Source of the DNA: Candidatus Kerfeldbacteria bacterium
Lineage (GTDB): Bacteria > Patescibacteriota > Patescibacteriia > UBA9570
NCBI GenBank assembly: GCA_016207285.1
Contig: JACQPW010000068.1
Coordinates: 1 to 29,371, forward strand
Direction: 5' to 3'
DNA length: 29,371 bases
The translations under genes were made by a program, and so were the position numbers. Shown here piece by piece: positions 14,531 to 21,974 of the stretch; the stretch's first letter is position 1; the number at the start of each line of letters is the position of its first letter. Below the pieces are notes generated by a model. The model saw only the letters and a program-made list of their open reading frames with translations. It had not been told where the DNA came from and ran no database searches.

Positions 14531-14561
14531 GCCCCGCTGCTCTACTTAGATACAGCGGGGC
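14531..14561. terminator. GC-rich hairpin after the GC-rich gene
   Basis: GCCCCGCTG (14531-14539) and CAGCGGGGC (14553-14561) form a perfect 9-bp stem with a 13-nt loop, 33 bp beyond the stop of the gene at 14594. A weaker hairpin (AGTAG-GTTTTT-CTACT) lies between. No U tract follows the main stem. Confidence 0.7.
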
Positions 14562-14593
14562 GGCCCTGAACGGAACTGCAGTAGAAAAACCTA

Positions 14594-15013
14594 CTACAAG
14601 GAGTACCGCTCAGCGACGAGGGCGAACCCCGCCTTGCTGTGGAAGATGACGATGATGCGCGTTTGCGCTCCATCCTTGAAAACGTGGACGGCCGGCCGCC
14701 GCTTCTTGTTCAGCTCCGCCGCGATCAGGTAGGGGTCGAGCAGCGTCAGATCCGCGTGCCACCCCCGGATCACCCAGCGGTTCTTGGTGCCGAAGCAGAC
14801 GATCTCGGGATTCTGTTCCTTGCGATCGAAGTACTTGAGTTCCATCGGCCTGCAACGATGCAGGTTGACGTCCCCACTCAGAATCCGAGTACCCACCTGA
14901 TCCAGCAGACCAGCGTAGGACTCGATCAACGCCCGCTGCCGACGCGCGCGCTTGGAGAGCTTGATCTCCGTACCGTCGTTGTCCTGTTCCCCTTCGCCAA
15001 CAATTCTCAGCAA
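14594..15013 (-). CDS. GC-rich orphan protein (139 aa), TTG start, unknown
   Basis: Not recognised. A soluble basic protein with KLSKRARRQRALIESYAGLL near the N-terminus, a central CRPMELKYFDRKEQNP segment with several Trp following, and a C-terminal alternating sheet (VHVFKDGAQTRIIVIFHSKAGFALVAE). It starts with TTG at 15013: AAGGAG (15026-15021) sits seven bases upstream, and no ATG is available in this frame. Third-position G/C bias and about 60% G+C in a sampled line contrast with the neighbours. It has its own promoter, a 5' leader hairpin (CTCCG-CTCTA-CGGAG, 15047-15033) and a downstream hairpin. A 149-aa open frame overlapping it in another register (14610-15059) is a composition artefact. 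Confidence 0.75.
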   Translation of the reverse strand: MLRIVGEGEQDNDGTEIKLSKRARRQRALIESYAGLLDQVGTRILSGDVNLHRCRPMELKYFDRKEQNPEIVCFGTKNRWVIRGWHADLTLLDPYLIAAELNKKRRPAVHVFKDGAQTRIIVIFHSKAGFALVAERYSL

Positions 15014-15049
15014 ATGTAGACTCCTTGAAAAGCTCCGTAGAGCGGAGAC

Positions 15050-15078
15050 AGTGAATCAAGAAAAAACAGTTTTGTCAA
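15050..15078 (-). promoter_or_regulatory. Promoter of the GC-rich TTG-start gene
   Basis: TTGACA (15078-15073), a 17-bp spacer and TTCACT (15055-15050, weak). The region is AT-rich, unlike the gene it drives. It lies immediately beyond the ABC-F stop at 15083. Confidence 0.55.
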
Positions 15079-15082
15079 TGTA

Positions 15083-16537
15083 TTACCGCAAAGCACCTAA
15101 ATCTAAGGTCTCGGTAATCTGTAATTGATCGACAAAGGTTTGATCGTGACACACCACAATAATGGCACCCGCGAATTCGTTCAGCGCTTCGGCAATCACT
15201 GGTAGATGGCGGAAATTAATATGGTTGGTGGGTTCGTCTAAAATCAGTAAGGCTGGTTCCTGCACCATAAACCGGGCATAACACAATAACCCTTTCTGGC
15301 CTTCTGATAAGGAACCAATCGGCTGTTGCAGTAAATCGCCAGTCAACAAAAAATGTGCGGCCGCTTCAAAAATCGCTTGCGGACCACCTTGCGTTTGCAC
15401 CGCCTGCAGCGCTTGAAATGGGGTCAGGTCAAAATCTAAGCCAGAAAAATCTTGGCGGTAATGCCCTACCCGCACGCCAGACACAATCTGTAAGCCAGGT
15501 TCTTGCTGGCTAGCCAACGCTTCCAATAAAGTTGTTTTACCAATCCCGTTGGGGCCAACAATGTGGAGCATTTCTTTTTTACGCAAAGTAATATCAACCG
15601 CTTTCTGGATGGGTGTTTCGCCGGCCATGATGCCAACTGATTTCAAATGCAAAATCGGATTGCTCACTTCTTGCACCGGAATAATAAACGGTCGAATGGT
15701 TTTATCTTCTTTACGCACATCCACTAGTTCTGATTCACTCTCTTCAATCTCATCCCGTAACTTGGAAGCGAGAGCCCGCATCTTGCCCCCTTTATGCGAG
15801 AAGAAGTTCACTTTGTCTTTACGGTCTTGAATATTTTTTTGCAGTTGAGCATTTTTGCGTTGTTCCCGTTCAATCTGGGCGCTAATTTCTTCCACTACAT
15901 CAAAGTAGTTACCGACAAATTGGTGTACTTGGTGGGTAAAGACATCTAAGTGCAATACCCCATCGGTAAAGGTATTCAAAAAGTCAGCATCGTGCGAAAT
16001 CACAATAACGGTTTTTTCATACCCCAGCAAAAACCCAGTCAGATGTTCAATGCCAGCGGTATCTAAATTATTGGTCGGCTCATCGAGTAGCAAGATATCT
16101 GGTTTTTGGATCAAGGCATGCGCTAATAATAAGCGGGCTTGCTGACCACCCGACAGCCGTTTCAACTCGCGCTCCAGCGGTACGACCAAATTAACTGCAT
16201 CCAAAGCTTGGGCGATACTGCGGTCGAGATCATATTTCTTTTCAGCAAAGGCGGTTTCAAAAAAACCACGTACGGTCAGTTCTAAACAGTGCCGCGGCAA
16301 CACTTGACGGGCAATGGCAATACTGGCTCCGGGCTGAATGTGGATGTTACCAGCGGTTGGCTTTAACTCTTCGGTCAAGAGTTTAAAGATGGTACTTTTA
16401 CCCGCACCATTTTGCCCCATGATGGTGATCTTGGCATTCTGCCGAATCGTAAAATTAGCCGCGGTGATGATCGGCTTTTTGATGTTATAGCTATACGACG
16501 TATCGTTAAAGCGGATCGCAACCGGTTGATCGGACAT
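15083..16537 (-). CDS. ABC-F family ATPase
   Basis: A 484-residue protein with tandem ABC cassettes and no membrane segments, so a ribosome-associated ABC-F factor rather than a transporter. Cassette 1: GQNGAGKST, LSGGQQARL, DILLLDEPTNNLD. Cassette 2: GPNGIGKTT, LSEGQKGLL, ALLILDEPTNHINF. The inter-domain linker (about 225-290) is highly charged and helical, as in the P-site tRNA-interaction motif, and contains a basic KVNFFSHKGGKMRALASK segment. EttA-like or resistance-type roles cannot be separated by eye. ATG 16537 is used rather than the open frame to 16576, because a promoter lies between. It follows the B3/B4 gene. Confidence 0.92.
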   Translation of the reverse strand: MSDQPVAIRFNDTSYSYNIKKPIITAANFTIRQNAKITIMGQNGAGKSTIFKLLTEELKPTAGNIHIQPGASIAIARQVLPRHCLELTVRGFFETAFAEKKYDLDRSIAQALDAVNLVVPLERELKRLSGGQQARLLLAHALIQKPDILLLDEPTNNLDTAGIEHLTGFLLGYEKTVIVISHDADFLNTFTDGVLHLDVFTHQVHQFVGNYFDVVEEISAQIEREQRKNAQLQKNIQDRKDKVNFFSHKGGKMRALASKLRDEIEESESELVDVRKEDKTIRPFIIPVQEVSNPILHLKSVGIMAGETPIQKAVDITLRKKEMLHIVGPNGIGKTTLLEALASQQEPGLQIVSGVRVGHYRQDFSGLDFDLTPFQALQAVQTQGGPQAIFEAAAHFLLTGDLLQQPIGSLSEGQKGLLCYARFMVQEPALLILDEPTNHINFRHLPVIAEALNEFAGAIIVVCHDQTFVDQLQITETLDLGALR

Positions 16538-16547
16538 ACAGTTGCAA

Positions 16548-16576
16548 ATCCTACTGGATTTTACTGACCTCGTCAA
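16548..16576 (-). promoter_or_regulatory. Promoter of the ABC-F gene, very short leader
   Basis: TTGACG (16576-16571), a 17-bp spacer and TAGGAT (16553-16548). Predicted +1 is 16541, only 4 nt before ATG 16537. The -35 overlaps the last codons of the upstream gene. Confidence 0.62.
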
Positions 16577-17286
16577 GCGGCTGATGAACTGGCGGTCGGT
16601 TGCGTACTACTCAAAATCTGATAGTGCGTCTTGGCTTGGCACCATTTGGTCACCAGATCCGCTAATTCAGCCGTAGCGGCTTGGAGCTGCTCGGTGGTCA
16701 TGGGAGGAATAGCTTCAATCACCAAGACAGCGGTTGTAGTGTCGGCAGTTAGTTTGGTGCGATCAGCTTCACGCCAGTTCCAGCGGCGGCATAACACTCC
16801 GGCGGCATCGGCGTACACGACCTCTCCGACCTCGGGTGGTTCGTTCTCACTGCCACCTAAACGCACAAATGGTTCAGTACCATGAGCTCGTTTGAGTACA
16901 ACCGCGCCCTGAATGTGGGCACAATCTTCACCACCTACCGGCACAGTATATTTTAGGGAAATATAGTTATAACAATCTACTAACGGATTAATCCCCCAAA
17001 TGGCGTTGCCTTTTAAGACTTGGCGCGCTAAGGCTTCGCTGGAACAGCGGTACTTATGTGGATCACAACCAAAGGCGCGATAGGCTCGACGCCAGGCTTG
17101 AATGTGAGGATGTTGCCCAACCGCTTCAGCCGTGGGAAATAACTGCCGGACATAGTTTTCCATGGCCATTTGTTCATCATGCCAAGCCGATAGATCGGCT
17201 TGGTTATTAGCCTGATCTACAAAAACCAAACCTAGTTGGGCTTGTGGCCAGACAGCAAAGATCTCTGGTTGAATACTGATCTCCAT
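16573..17286 (-). CDS. B3/B4 tRNA-binding domain protein (PheT-like, COG3382)
   Basis: A 237-residue stand-alone version of the B3/B4 domain found in the phenylalanyl-tRNA synthetase beta chain. Recognisable family segments are WRRAYRAFGCDPHKYRCSSEALARQ and NPLVDCYNYISLKYTVPVGGED, followed by the GEVVYADAAGVLCRRWNWREADRTKLT region. Stand-alone relatives are thought to act on tRNA or misacylated aa-tRNA, but direct evidence is sparse. The ATG lies 12 bp after the stop of the YjdF-like gene with no SD, so it is co-transcribed with it. Its Ser/Ala tail (TASSSAA) is unusual but short. Confidence 0.85.
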   Translation of the reverse strand: MEISIQPEIFAVWPQAQLGLVFVDQANNQADLSAWHDEQMAMENYVRQLFPTAEAVGQHPHIQAWRRAYRAFGCDPHKYRCSSEALARQVLKGNAIWGINPLVDCYNYISLKYTVPVGGEDCAHIQGAVVLKRAHGTEPFVRLGGSENEPPEVGEVVYADAAGVLCRRWNWREADRTKLTADTTTAVLVIEAIPPMTTEQLQAATAELADLVTKWCQAKTHYQILSSTQPTASSSAA

Positions 17287-17298
17287 AACTCTGAACGG

Positions 17299-17868
17299 TT
17301 ACTTACTTAATATCCAACGCAGCGCTGGCCGGCGAGTAAACAAGAATATCACATACCCGACCGCCACGCCGCTTGTATCCATGATCAGGTCATACACGGT
17401 ATCTAATGGTTGGCCGACTTGACCATAGGTTTGACTGGCCAGGAGCATGTCTCCGTAATATTCCATCGGCTCCCAGACAAAACCAATAAATAATGCCAGT
17501 GCAACAACCTCCCACGGTATCTTCGCGTTACCACCATGCTTCAGACCATACCAAATACTAAACCCCCACATCATTACCACGGGAGAAATAAAATGCACCA
17601 TATCGTCATAAAAATAAAGTGTCCGATACCAGCCAAATGAGCCCCAACCATTCAGGATCATATTGACCATCAAGAGAACCTGCAGCATAGCCCCCCAACG
17701 ACGGGACGATGTCAGCAACGGAATACAGAATAAAACGATAATATACGTAATGGCGGCACCAAAAATAAAAGGAATATCTAGCACCAACCAGTGGTACAAA
17801 CCAAACGCAAACGAAGCTAGGGCAACGCCCCATACCAATAATCTGACCGTACGCTCAAACGAAATCAT
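17299..17868 (-). CDS. YjdF/DUF2238-like membrane protein
   Basis: A 189-residue integral membrane protein with about six hydrophobic helices (roughly 8-28, 32-52, 58-78, 92-112, 118-138, 160-180). Family-like features are FYDDMVHFISPVVMMW (an Asp-Asp...His pair in a helix), FVWEPMEYYGDM with Trp-Glu-Pro-x-Glu, and DTVYDLIMDTSGVAVGY near the C-terminus. The D-x-x-H and W-E-x-x-E arrangement suggests a polar site facing the membrane, but the function of the family is not known to me. It is first in a unit with the B3/B4 gene. TATACT stands exactly six bases before the ATG, so the transcript should be leaderless. Confidence 0.75.
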   Translation of the reverse strand: MISFERTVRLLVWGVALASFAFGLYHWLVLDIPFIFGAAITYIIVLFCIPLLTSSRRWGAMLQVLLMVNMILNGWGSFGWYRTLYFYDDMVHFISPVVMMWGFSIWYGLKHGGNAKIPWEVVALALFIGFVWEPMEYYGDMLLASQTYGQVGQPLDTVYDLIMDTSGVAVGYVIFLFTRRPALRWILSK

Positions 17869-17874
17869 GCTAGT

Positions 17875-17883
17875 AGTATAGCA
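17875..17883 (-). promoter_or_regulatory. Extended -10 of the YjdF-like gene, predicted leaderless
   Basis: TGcTATACT (17883-17875) followed by six bases and then ATG 17868. No good -35 at 17-bp distance; the extended -10 may suffice. Confidence 0.62.
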
Positions 17884-17885
17884 AA

Positions 17886-18284
17886 TTATAACCTTGTTTG
17901 TATGGCCTTACGTCTAGCCATATAATCTGGCACAGTCCGTGCTACTAACTGCCAAAACCGTTTTGAATGGTTCAATTCCTGTACATGGCAGAGTTCGTGT
18001 ACTAATACATAGTCGGCCAAGGCTGGCGGCAGTAAGACAATTTTATAATGAAAATTTAGGTTTCCTTGTTTGGAACAACTGCCCCAGCGTGACGCTTGAT
18101 TACGAATCGTGACGCGATGATACGTAAAACCGTACGACTGGTTTAGTAGCGCTAAGCGGTCTTGCACAAACCGAACTGCGCGCAGCTTATGCCGCTGATA
18201 GTCAGCCGTTGTTCCTTTTAGCCGTCTACTCTGTACCCGTCGTCGCACCACCCGGACACGACGTACTGTTAACCACTGCCACAT
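17886..18284 (-). CDS. YgjP-like zinc metallopeptidase (M48/SprT-like)
   Basis: A 132-residue protein. The zinc site is VHELCHVQELNHSKRFW: HELCH supplies two His and the catalytic Glu, and the downstream N-H-S-K-x-F-W supplies the third ligand, as in the YgjP/DUF45 family. The preceding RWGSCSKQGNLNFHYKIVLLP strand (21 residues, at about 67-87) is also diagnostic. The N-terminus is very Arg-rich (RRVRVVRRRVQSRRLK), suggesting nucleic-acid contact; YgjP relatives are often linked to restriction systems, but none is visible here. The family usually has ~230 residues, so this is a short form holding the C-terminal peptidase domain. It starts 12 bp after the lysine-rich micro-ORF. Confidence 0.82.
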   Translation of the reverse strand: MWQWLTVRRVRVVRRRVQSRRLKGTTADYQRHKLRAVRFVQDRLALLNQSYGFTYHRVTIRNQASRWGSCSKQGNLNFHYKIVLLPPALADYVLVHELCHVQELNHSKRFWQLVARTVPDYMARRKAIQTRL

Positions 18285-18296
18285 GCTGTGGATCGT

Positions 18297-18356
18297 CTAC
18301 TTACTCTTCTTTTTTTTCTTGGCTTCCTTTTTGTGGGCGTTGTTGCCTTTGGCCAT
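18297..18356 (-). CDS. Lysine-rich micro-protein (19 aa)
   Basis: The open frame ATG GCC AAA ... TAG encodes MAKGNNAHKKEAKKKKKSK. Nine of its nineteen residues are Lys. Support for it being real: a promoter 33 bp upstream (TTGCAC-16-TATACT with extended TG), a position between two minus-strand genes with nothing else to explain the 88-bp gap, and a 12-bp spacing to the YgjP-like gene. The MAKG...KK pattern reminds me of short lysine-rich proteins annotated in other bacteria, and of ribosome-associated Thx-like peptides, but this is a resemblance only. It probably binds RNA if expressed. An overlapping ATG at 18362 is in another frame. Confidence 0.5.
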   Translation of the reverse strand: MAKGNNAHKKEAKKKKKSK

Positions 18357-18372
18357 AGCATTGAATAAATCA

Positions 18373-18636
18373 CTAACTTATAGTACTCAGTATAGCATCA
18401 CCAGAGATCAGTGCAATTTTTTCTGCTCGGTTCAGTTGCTTGATTTGCAGTTCACGCTTCAAGGCGGTGCTTTTGGTACGACACCGTTTAGTGTAGACGA
18501 TTTTTTTCACCGGATGCGAGCGGGTGTAACGACTAGCCTTGCCGGCCTGATGCAATGCCCAACGTTTGGGCAGGTCATTGGTGATACCCGTGTAAAAAGT
18601 ACCGTCCACGCAAGCTAGGATGTAGACCGTGTACAT
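18373..18636 (-). CDS. GIY-YIG nuclease superfamily protein (UPF0213 type), second copy
   Basis: An 87-residue single-domain protein. The GIY-equivalent strand is YTVYILACVDGTFYTG, the YIG-equivalent is TFYTGITNDLPKRWALH (Thr replacing Ile), and the helix with conserved Glu is STALKRELQIKQLNR. It diverges from the copy at 4547-4795, so the two are not recent duplicates. The ATG lies 3 bp after the stop of the giant beta-helix gene, suggesting transcription as its distal partner. The promoter for the downstream micro-ORF lies inside its 3' end. Confidence 0.85.
   Translation of the reverse strand: MYTVYILACVDGTFYTGITNDLPKRWALHQAGKASRYTRSHPVKKIVYTKRCRTKSTALKRELQIKQLNRAEKIALISGDAILSTIS
18389..18416 (-). 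promoter_or_regulatory. Promoter of the micro-ORF and YgjP-like gene
   Basis: TTGCAC (18416-18411), a 16-bp spacer and extended -10 TGcTATACT (hexamer 18394-18389). Predicted +1 is near 18382, 26 nt before ATG 18356. Confidence 0.6.
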
Positions 18637-18639
18637 GAG

Positions 18640-21120
18640 TTATAGTTTCACCAAAGCACCGGATGACTTCAGTTTCCAAACTTGGCTGCGCTGTTGTTTG
18701 CCGCTCCCAAGGCGGGTGGTGAATTTATGTTTATTCAGCTTAAATCGTAAACGGATCGGTTTCCGCTCCACCAAAGCGGTCTTTTTGGTTTTGAGCTTAG
18801 TGATGCGATCGGCGGCCGTTAAACGCGCGACGATGATACTCGCTTGACTAGAGGTAACAGAGCGAACCACCACAATACTATCGTAGCCATCATAGAATGA
18901 TTTCACCGCTAGTTTGTAAAAGGCTTTGGATAGTTTTTTCTTGGCAATTTTTTTCTGGGCTACCTTGCTGCCTGCTACATACACTTTCACTAACTTACCA
19001 TTGGTGACCACTAGACGTTTAGCGTCACTCGAAACAGCATAGTGATAGTTACTGGAGTCCGTGAACGGTTCCACCGTATCCGTAGTATCGTCACTATACA
19101 CAATCACCAAATCAGTCCCCGCTTGCGTAACAGTCACAATATCTTTACTGGCGTTTTCAGTAGTCTCTTCAGGGGTTTCTTCCTCGTCAGTATCTTCGGT
19201 ACTAGCCTCCGTTATTGTGACTGTTCTCGTTACCTGCACCGCTGCATTACCAGTGTCATCTTGAGCACTATAGGTTAACGTGTAGCTCCCGGCAGTATTG
19301 GTATCCACGCTGCCGGCTGTTGTTACCGCCACACTACTATCACACGTATCACTGGCCGTCGCTCCGGCATCGGTGTACGTTGTGCCAACTGTTTGGGTAA
19401 CAGTGGCGCTACCAGTTAAGGTAATCGTTGGTACGGTCGTATCGACAACGGTTACCGTCCGGGTATTGGTACCCGTATTGCCATCCACATCAGCCGTGCT
19501 GGTATACGTAATCGTTTGGGCACCCAACGTATTCACGTTCACCGTATTACTGGTCGAAGCAGTCAACCCAGTAGAAAAATTGTCCGTGGCGGTGGCACCG
19601 GCATTGGTCCAGCTACCCGTAGCACATTGTACGGTATCGGTACCGCTAGTAATGGTGACTGTCGGACTAGTTTGATCTTTCTCGTATGCCCCGCGATCAC
19701 ACATAGTGCTTTGTGGACGTGTCATCCCGCGCGCATCAACTGTGAGGCTAGCTCCGGTGGCACTAAGGCAGGCAGCGCTAGGCACTTGATCAGTAACATT
19801 GCTACCGGTCGTAGCTAACGTCTGAACGCTACCGCCGTTACTGGCTAAGGATAGTGAAACAATGGAAGATACACTACTGTTTGTCACATTGTTGCTGGAA
19901 GTAGTAATAGTGCAGTCCGTTGTATTTTCAAAGAATGTATAGGTGGCAGCGGTAAACCCTGCTGTGGCATAACAATTTGGTCCGCTGGCACTATTGGCCA
20001 GATTGCCAGCTACCAGTGAGGTTTGTAACGTAAAATCGGCACTGGAACCTTCCACATAGATGCCGCCACCATTACCACCGCCACTTGAATCAGAATTGGC
20101 AGTATTATTGACAACGGTACTAAAGGCTAAGACAGCGTCTACATACGTATCATTATAGACATAGACCCCACCCGCATCACCTCGAGATGAGTTGCTCGTA
20201 ATGGTCAAATTAGTGGCTTGGACCTTGCCAGCAAATGCAACCCCCGCACCAGCTTGCGTGGCAGTGTTACTCGTCACGGTACTATTGGTAATCGTCACCG
20301 GCAGATCGCTACTACTGCTACCCAGCGCAAAGATGCCACCACCCACATTGGCTGCATTCCCTGACACCGTCAGGTTGGTAAACGTTTTCGTCACCGCGGT
20401 ATCAACGCCAATATATAATCCACCGCCCCGTTGAATACCTAAATTACTGCTTAAGGTCACTGTGTCGAAACTGGCTGCACAGCTATTGCCAACAAAGGCT
20501 CCGGCGCCATCAATTTCCCCGCTAGCGGCGCCATTGCTGCTTATGGTGCTGTTCGTGACCGTCAAGGTTCCCGTTGAACAATAAACGCCACCCCCTTGCG
20601 AAAAACCAAATGAGTCGGTATTGGTAAAGGTATTACTGGAAATGATCACACTGCTTAGGGTCAACGCCGTACCATCCATGCGGATACCGGCACCAAGACC
20701 ACTCATTCCAGAAATGGTACCCCCAGTAATCGTTAGCGCGCTCATAGAAACAGACGCTGAAGACCGCACCTCAAAGACACGATCAGTCAGCGCACCGGCA
20801 CTAATGGTCGTTGAACTGCTACCCGCACCCGTAATGGTAAGCGTACCACTGGTATCCGTAATATCCAGATCACCAGTAGCGGCGGCATCTTCACCAGAAC
20901 CGGACAGGGTAAATGTGTATGTGCCGCCTGGAAGAGAGATCGTATCGGAGCCACTGCTAGCGTTGGCAGCTACTACTGCTTCACGCAACGAACAATCAGC
21001 ACCACAGGTACCGTCGTTGGTATCGGCAGTCTTGGTCACCATGTAGGTAGTTGCCTGCACTGTACCGGGTAGAGTCACTCCCAGGAGCAAGGTTAAGATG
21101 AGTAGTTGTTTTATGGACAT
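18640..21120 (-). CDS. Giant secreted CSLREA / right-handed beta-helix protein with Ig-like domains
   Basis: An 826-residue protein. The signal peptide (1-23) ends VQA. The CSLREA motif (43-48) with the following AVVAAN and LPGGTYTFTLSG is the start of the CSLREA/choice-of-anchor type secreted beta-helix proteins. Residues ~80-460 are the helix, rich in TNSTVTSNTA-like rungs and Gly-Gly-Ile-Tyr turns, ending DVRGMTRP-like (VDARGMTRPQSTMCDRGAYE), the usual polymorphic-outer-membrane-type exit. Then come a short Ig-like module and a DUF5011-type module (TITLTGSATVTQTVGTTYTD), an acidic TDEEETPEETTE linker and a Lys-rich ~150-residue C-terminal domain. No sortase or lipobox anchor is seen. It is probably a surface polysaccharide-binding or adhesin protein. 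Confidence 0.85.
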   Translation of the reverse strand: MSIKQLLILTLLLGVTLPGTVQATTYMVTKTADTNDGTCGADCSLREAVVAANASSGSDTISLPGGTYTFTLSGSGEDAAATGDLDITDTSGTLTITGAGSSSTTISAGALTDRVFEVRSSASVSMSALTITGGTISGMSGLGAGIRMDGTALTLSSVIISSNTFTNTDSFGFSQGGGVYCSTGTLTVTNSTISSNGAASGEIDGAGAFVGNSCAASFDTVTLSSNLGIQRGGGLYIGVDTAVTKTFTNLTVSGNAANVGGGIFALGSSSSDLPVTITNSTVTSNTATQAGAGVAFAGKVQATNLTITSNSSRGDAGGVYVYNDTYVDAVLAFSTVVNNTANSDSSGGGNGGGIYVEGSSADFTLQTSLVAGNLANSASGPNCYATAGFTAATYTFFENTTDCTITTSSNNVTNSSVSSIVSLSLASNGGSVQTLATTGSNVTDQVPSAACLSATGASLTVDARGMTRPQSTMCDRGAYEKDQTSPTVTITSGTDTVQCATGSWTNAGATATDNFSTGLTASTSNTVNVNTLGAQTITYTSTADVDGNTGTNTRTVTVVDTTVPTITLTGSATVTQTVGTTYTDAGATASDTCDSSVAVTTAGSVDTNTAGSYTLTYSAQDDTGNAAVQVTRTVTITEASTEDTDEEETPEETTENASKDIVTVTQAGTDLVIVYSDDTTDTVEPFTDSSNYHYAVSSDAKRLVVTNGKLVKVYVAGSKVAQKKIAKKKLSKAFYKLAVKSFYDGYDSIVVVRSVTSSQASIIVARLTAADRITKLKTKKTALVERKPIRLRFKLNKHKFTTRLGSGKQQRSQVWKLKSSGALVKL

Positions 21121-21132
21121 AGGATTGGAATC

Positions 21133-21161
21133 ATCTTAGGGCAGATGACAGATAAGATCAA
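21133..21161 (-). promoter_or_regulatory. Promoter of the beta-helix protein gene, short leader
   Basis: TTGATC (21161-21156), a 17-bp spacer and TAAGAT (21138-21133). Predicted +1 is 21126, six bases before ATG 21120; no SD can fit. Confidence 0.55.
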
Positions 21162-21173
21162 CCAAGCGATGCA

Positions 21174-21974
21174 TTACGATCGTCCCTTGAACAAAAATAC
21201 ACTAATAAAAAAGCCTAACGCTACCAAAATGATGGCGGCGCCAGCGGAGATCTGTAAGTAGAAAGCAGCAATAATGCCCAGCACCACCGCTGTGACAGAA
21301 AACAATTCAGCCCACAGTAAGGTTAGTTTGAAACTCTTTTTTAACTGTAAGGCGGTCACAACTGGAATCACGATCAAAGCTGAAATCAGCAAGATACCAA
21401 CAATGGGAATGGCGATAGCGATCGTCACCGCGGCCAAGATGATTAATAATTGATTAATCCAGCGGGTGGGAATACCACTAACTTGGGCAGACTCCTCGTC
21501 AAAGGAAATATAAACCAATTCTTTATAGAAACCAACCAGTCCGGCAACCACGATGATACCCAAGATCGCAATCACTGTTAAATCGCTCTGCTGCACCGTG
21601 ACGATGCTACCAAACAAATAACTGAATAAGTTGGCTTTCAAACCATTCCCTACATTAATCAACACAATGGCTATAGCCAAACTACCAGATAAGAACAACG
21701 CCAAAGCTGACTCTCCGTAAATCCGTCTGGAGTAGCGTAACCGTTCAATCACAATGGATGAGGCTGTCGCTGTGAGTACGGCAGCGACCAACGGCGACAT
21801 ACCAGTGAGTAATCCAAGTGCGATCCCCACTAGCGAAGTGTGTGCCAGCGTGTCTGCCATTAACGAGTAGCGACGTAAGACTAAAAAAATACCAATCAGT
21901 GGGGCAATCAGAGCAACAATAATGCCGGCTTCAAGCCCTCGGATAATAAAGGAATATTCAAACAGGTTGGTCAT
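21174..21974 (-). CDS. znuB: Zn/Mn ABC transporter permease, ZnuB-like
   Basis: A 266-residue membrane protein of the ABC-3 family with about eight hydrophobic helices. Diagnostic segments are FLVLRRYSLMADTLAHTSLVGIALGLL (at about 26-52; the conserved D-x-x-x-H motif for metal passage), the cytoplasmic ELVYISFDEESAQVSGIP coupling region and the GILLISALIVIPVVTALQL helix. The frame is open to 22097, but ATG 21974 overlaps the znuC stop as ATGA and begins the membrane domain correctly. It is the last gene of the znuA-znuC-znuB operon. Confidence 0.93.
   Translation of the reverse strand: MTNLFEYSFIIRGLEAGIIVALIAPLIGIFLVLRRYSLMADTLAHTSLVGIALGLLTGMSPLVAAVLTATASSIVIERLRYSRRIYGESALALFLSGSLAIAIVLINVGNGLKANLFSYLFGSIVTVQQSDLTVIAILGIIVVAGLVGFYKELVYISFDEESAQVSGIPTRWINQLLIILAAVTIAIAIPIVGILLISALIVIPVVTALQLKKSFKLTLLWAELFSVTAVVLGIIAAFYLQISAGAAIILVALGFFISVFLFKGRS

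Noticed and set aside
14610..15059. 149-aa open frame overlapping the TTG-start gene
   Set aside because: It is an alternative register in GC-rich DNA, has no SD at its start, and would begin upstream of the predicted transcription start; the 139-aa frame has AAGGAG at the right distance.
17886..18284. YgjP-like gene as part of a restriction-modification system
   Set aside because: YgjP relatives often sit beside type I restriction genes, but no hsd-like gene is present in the window.
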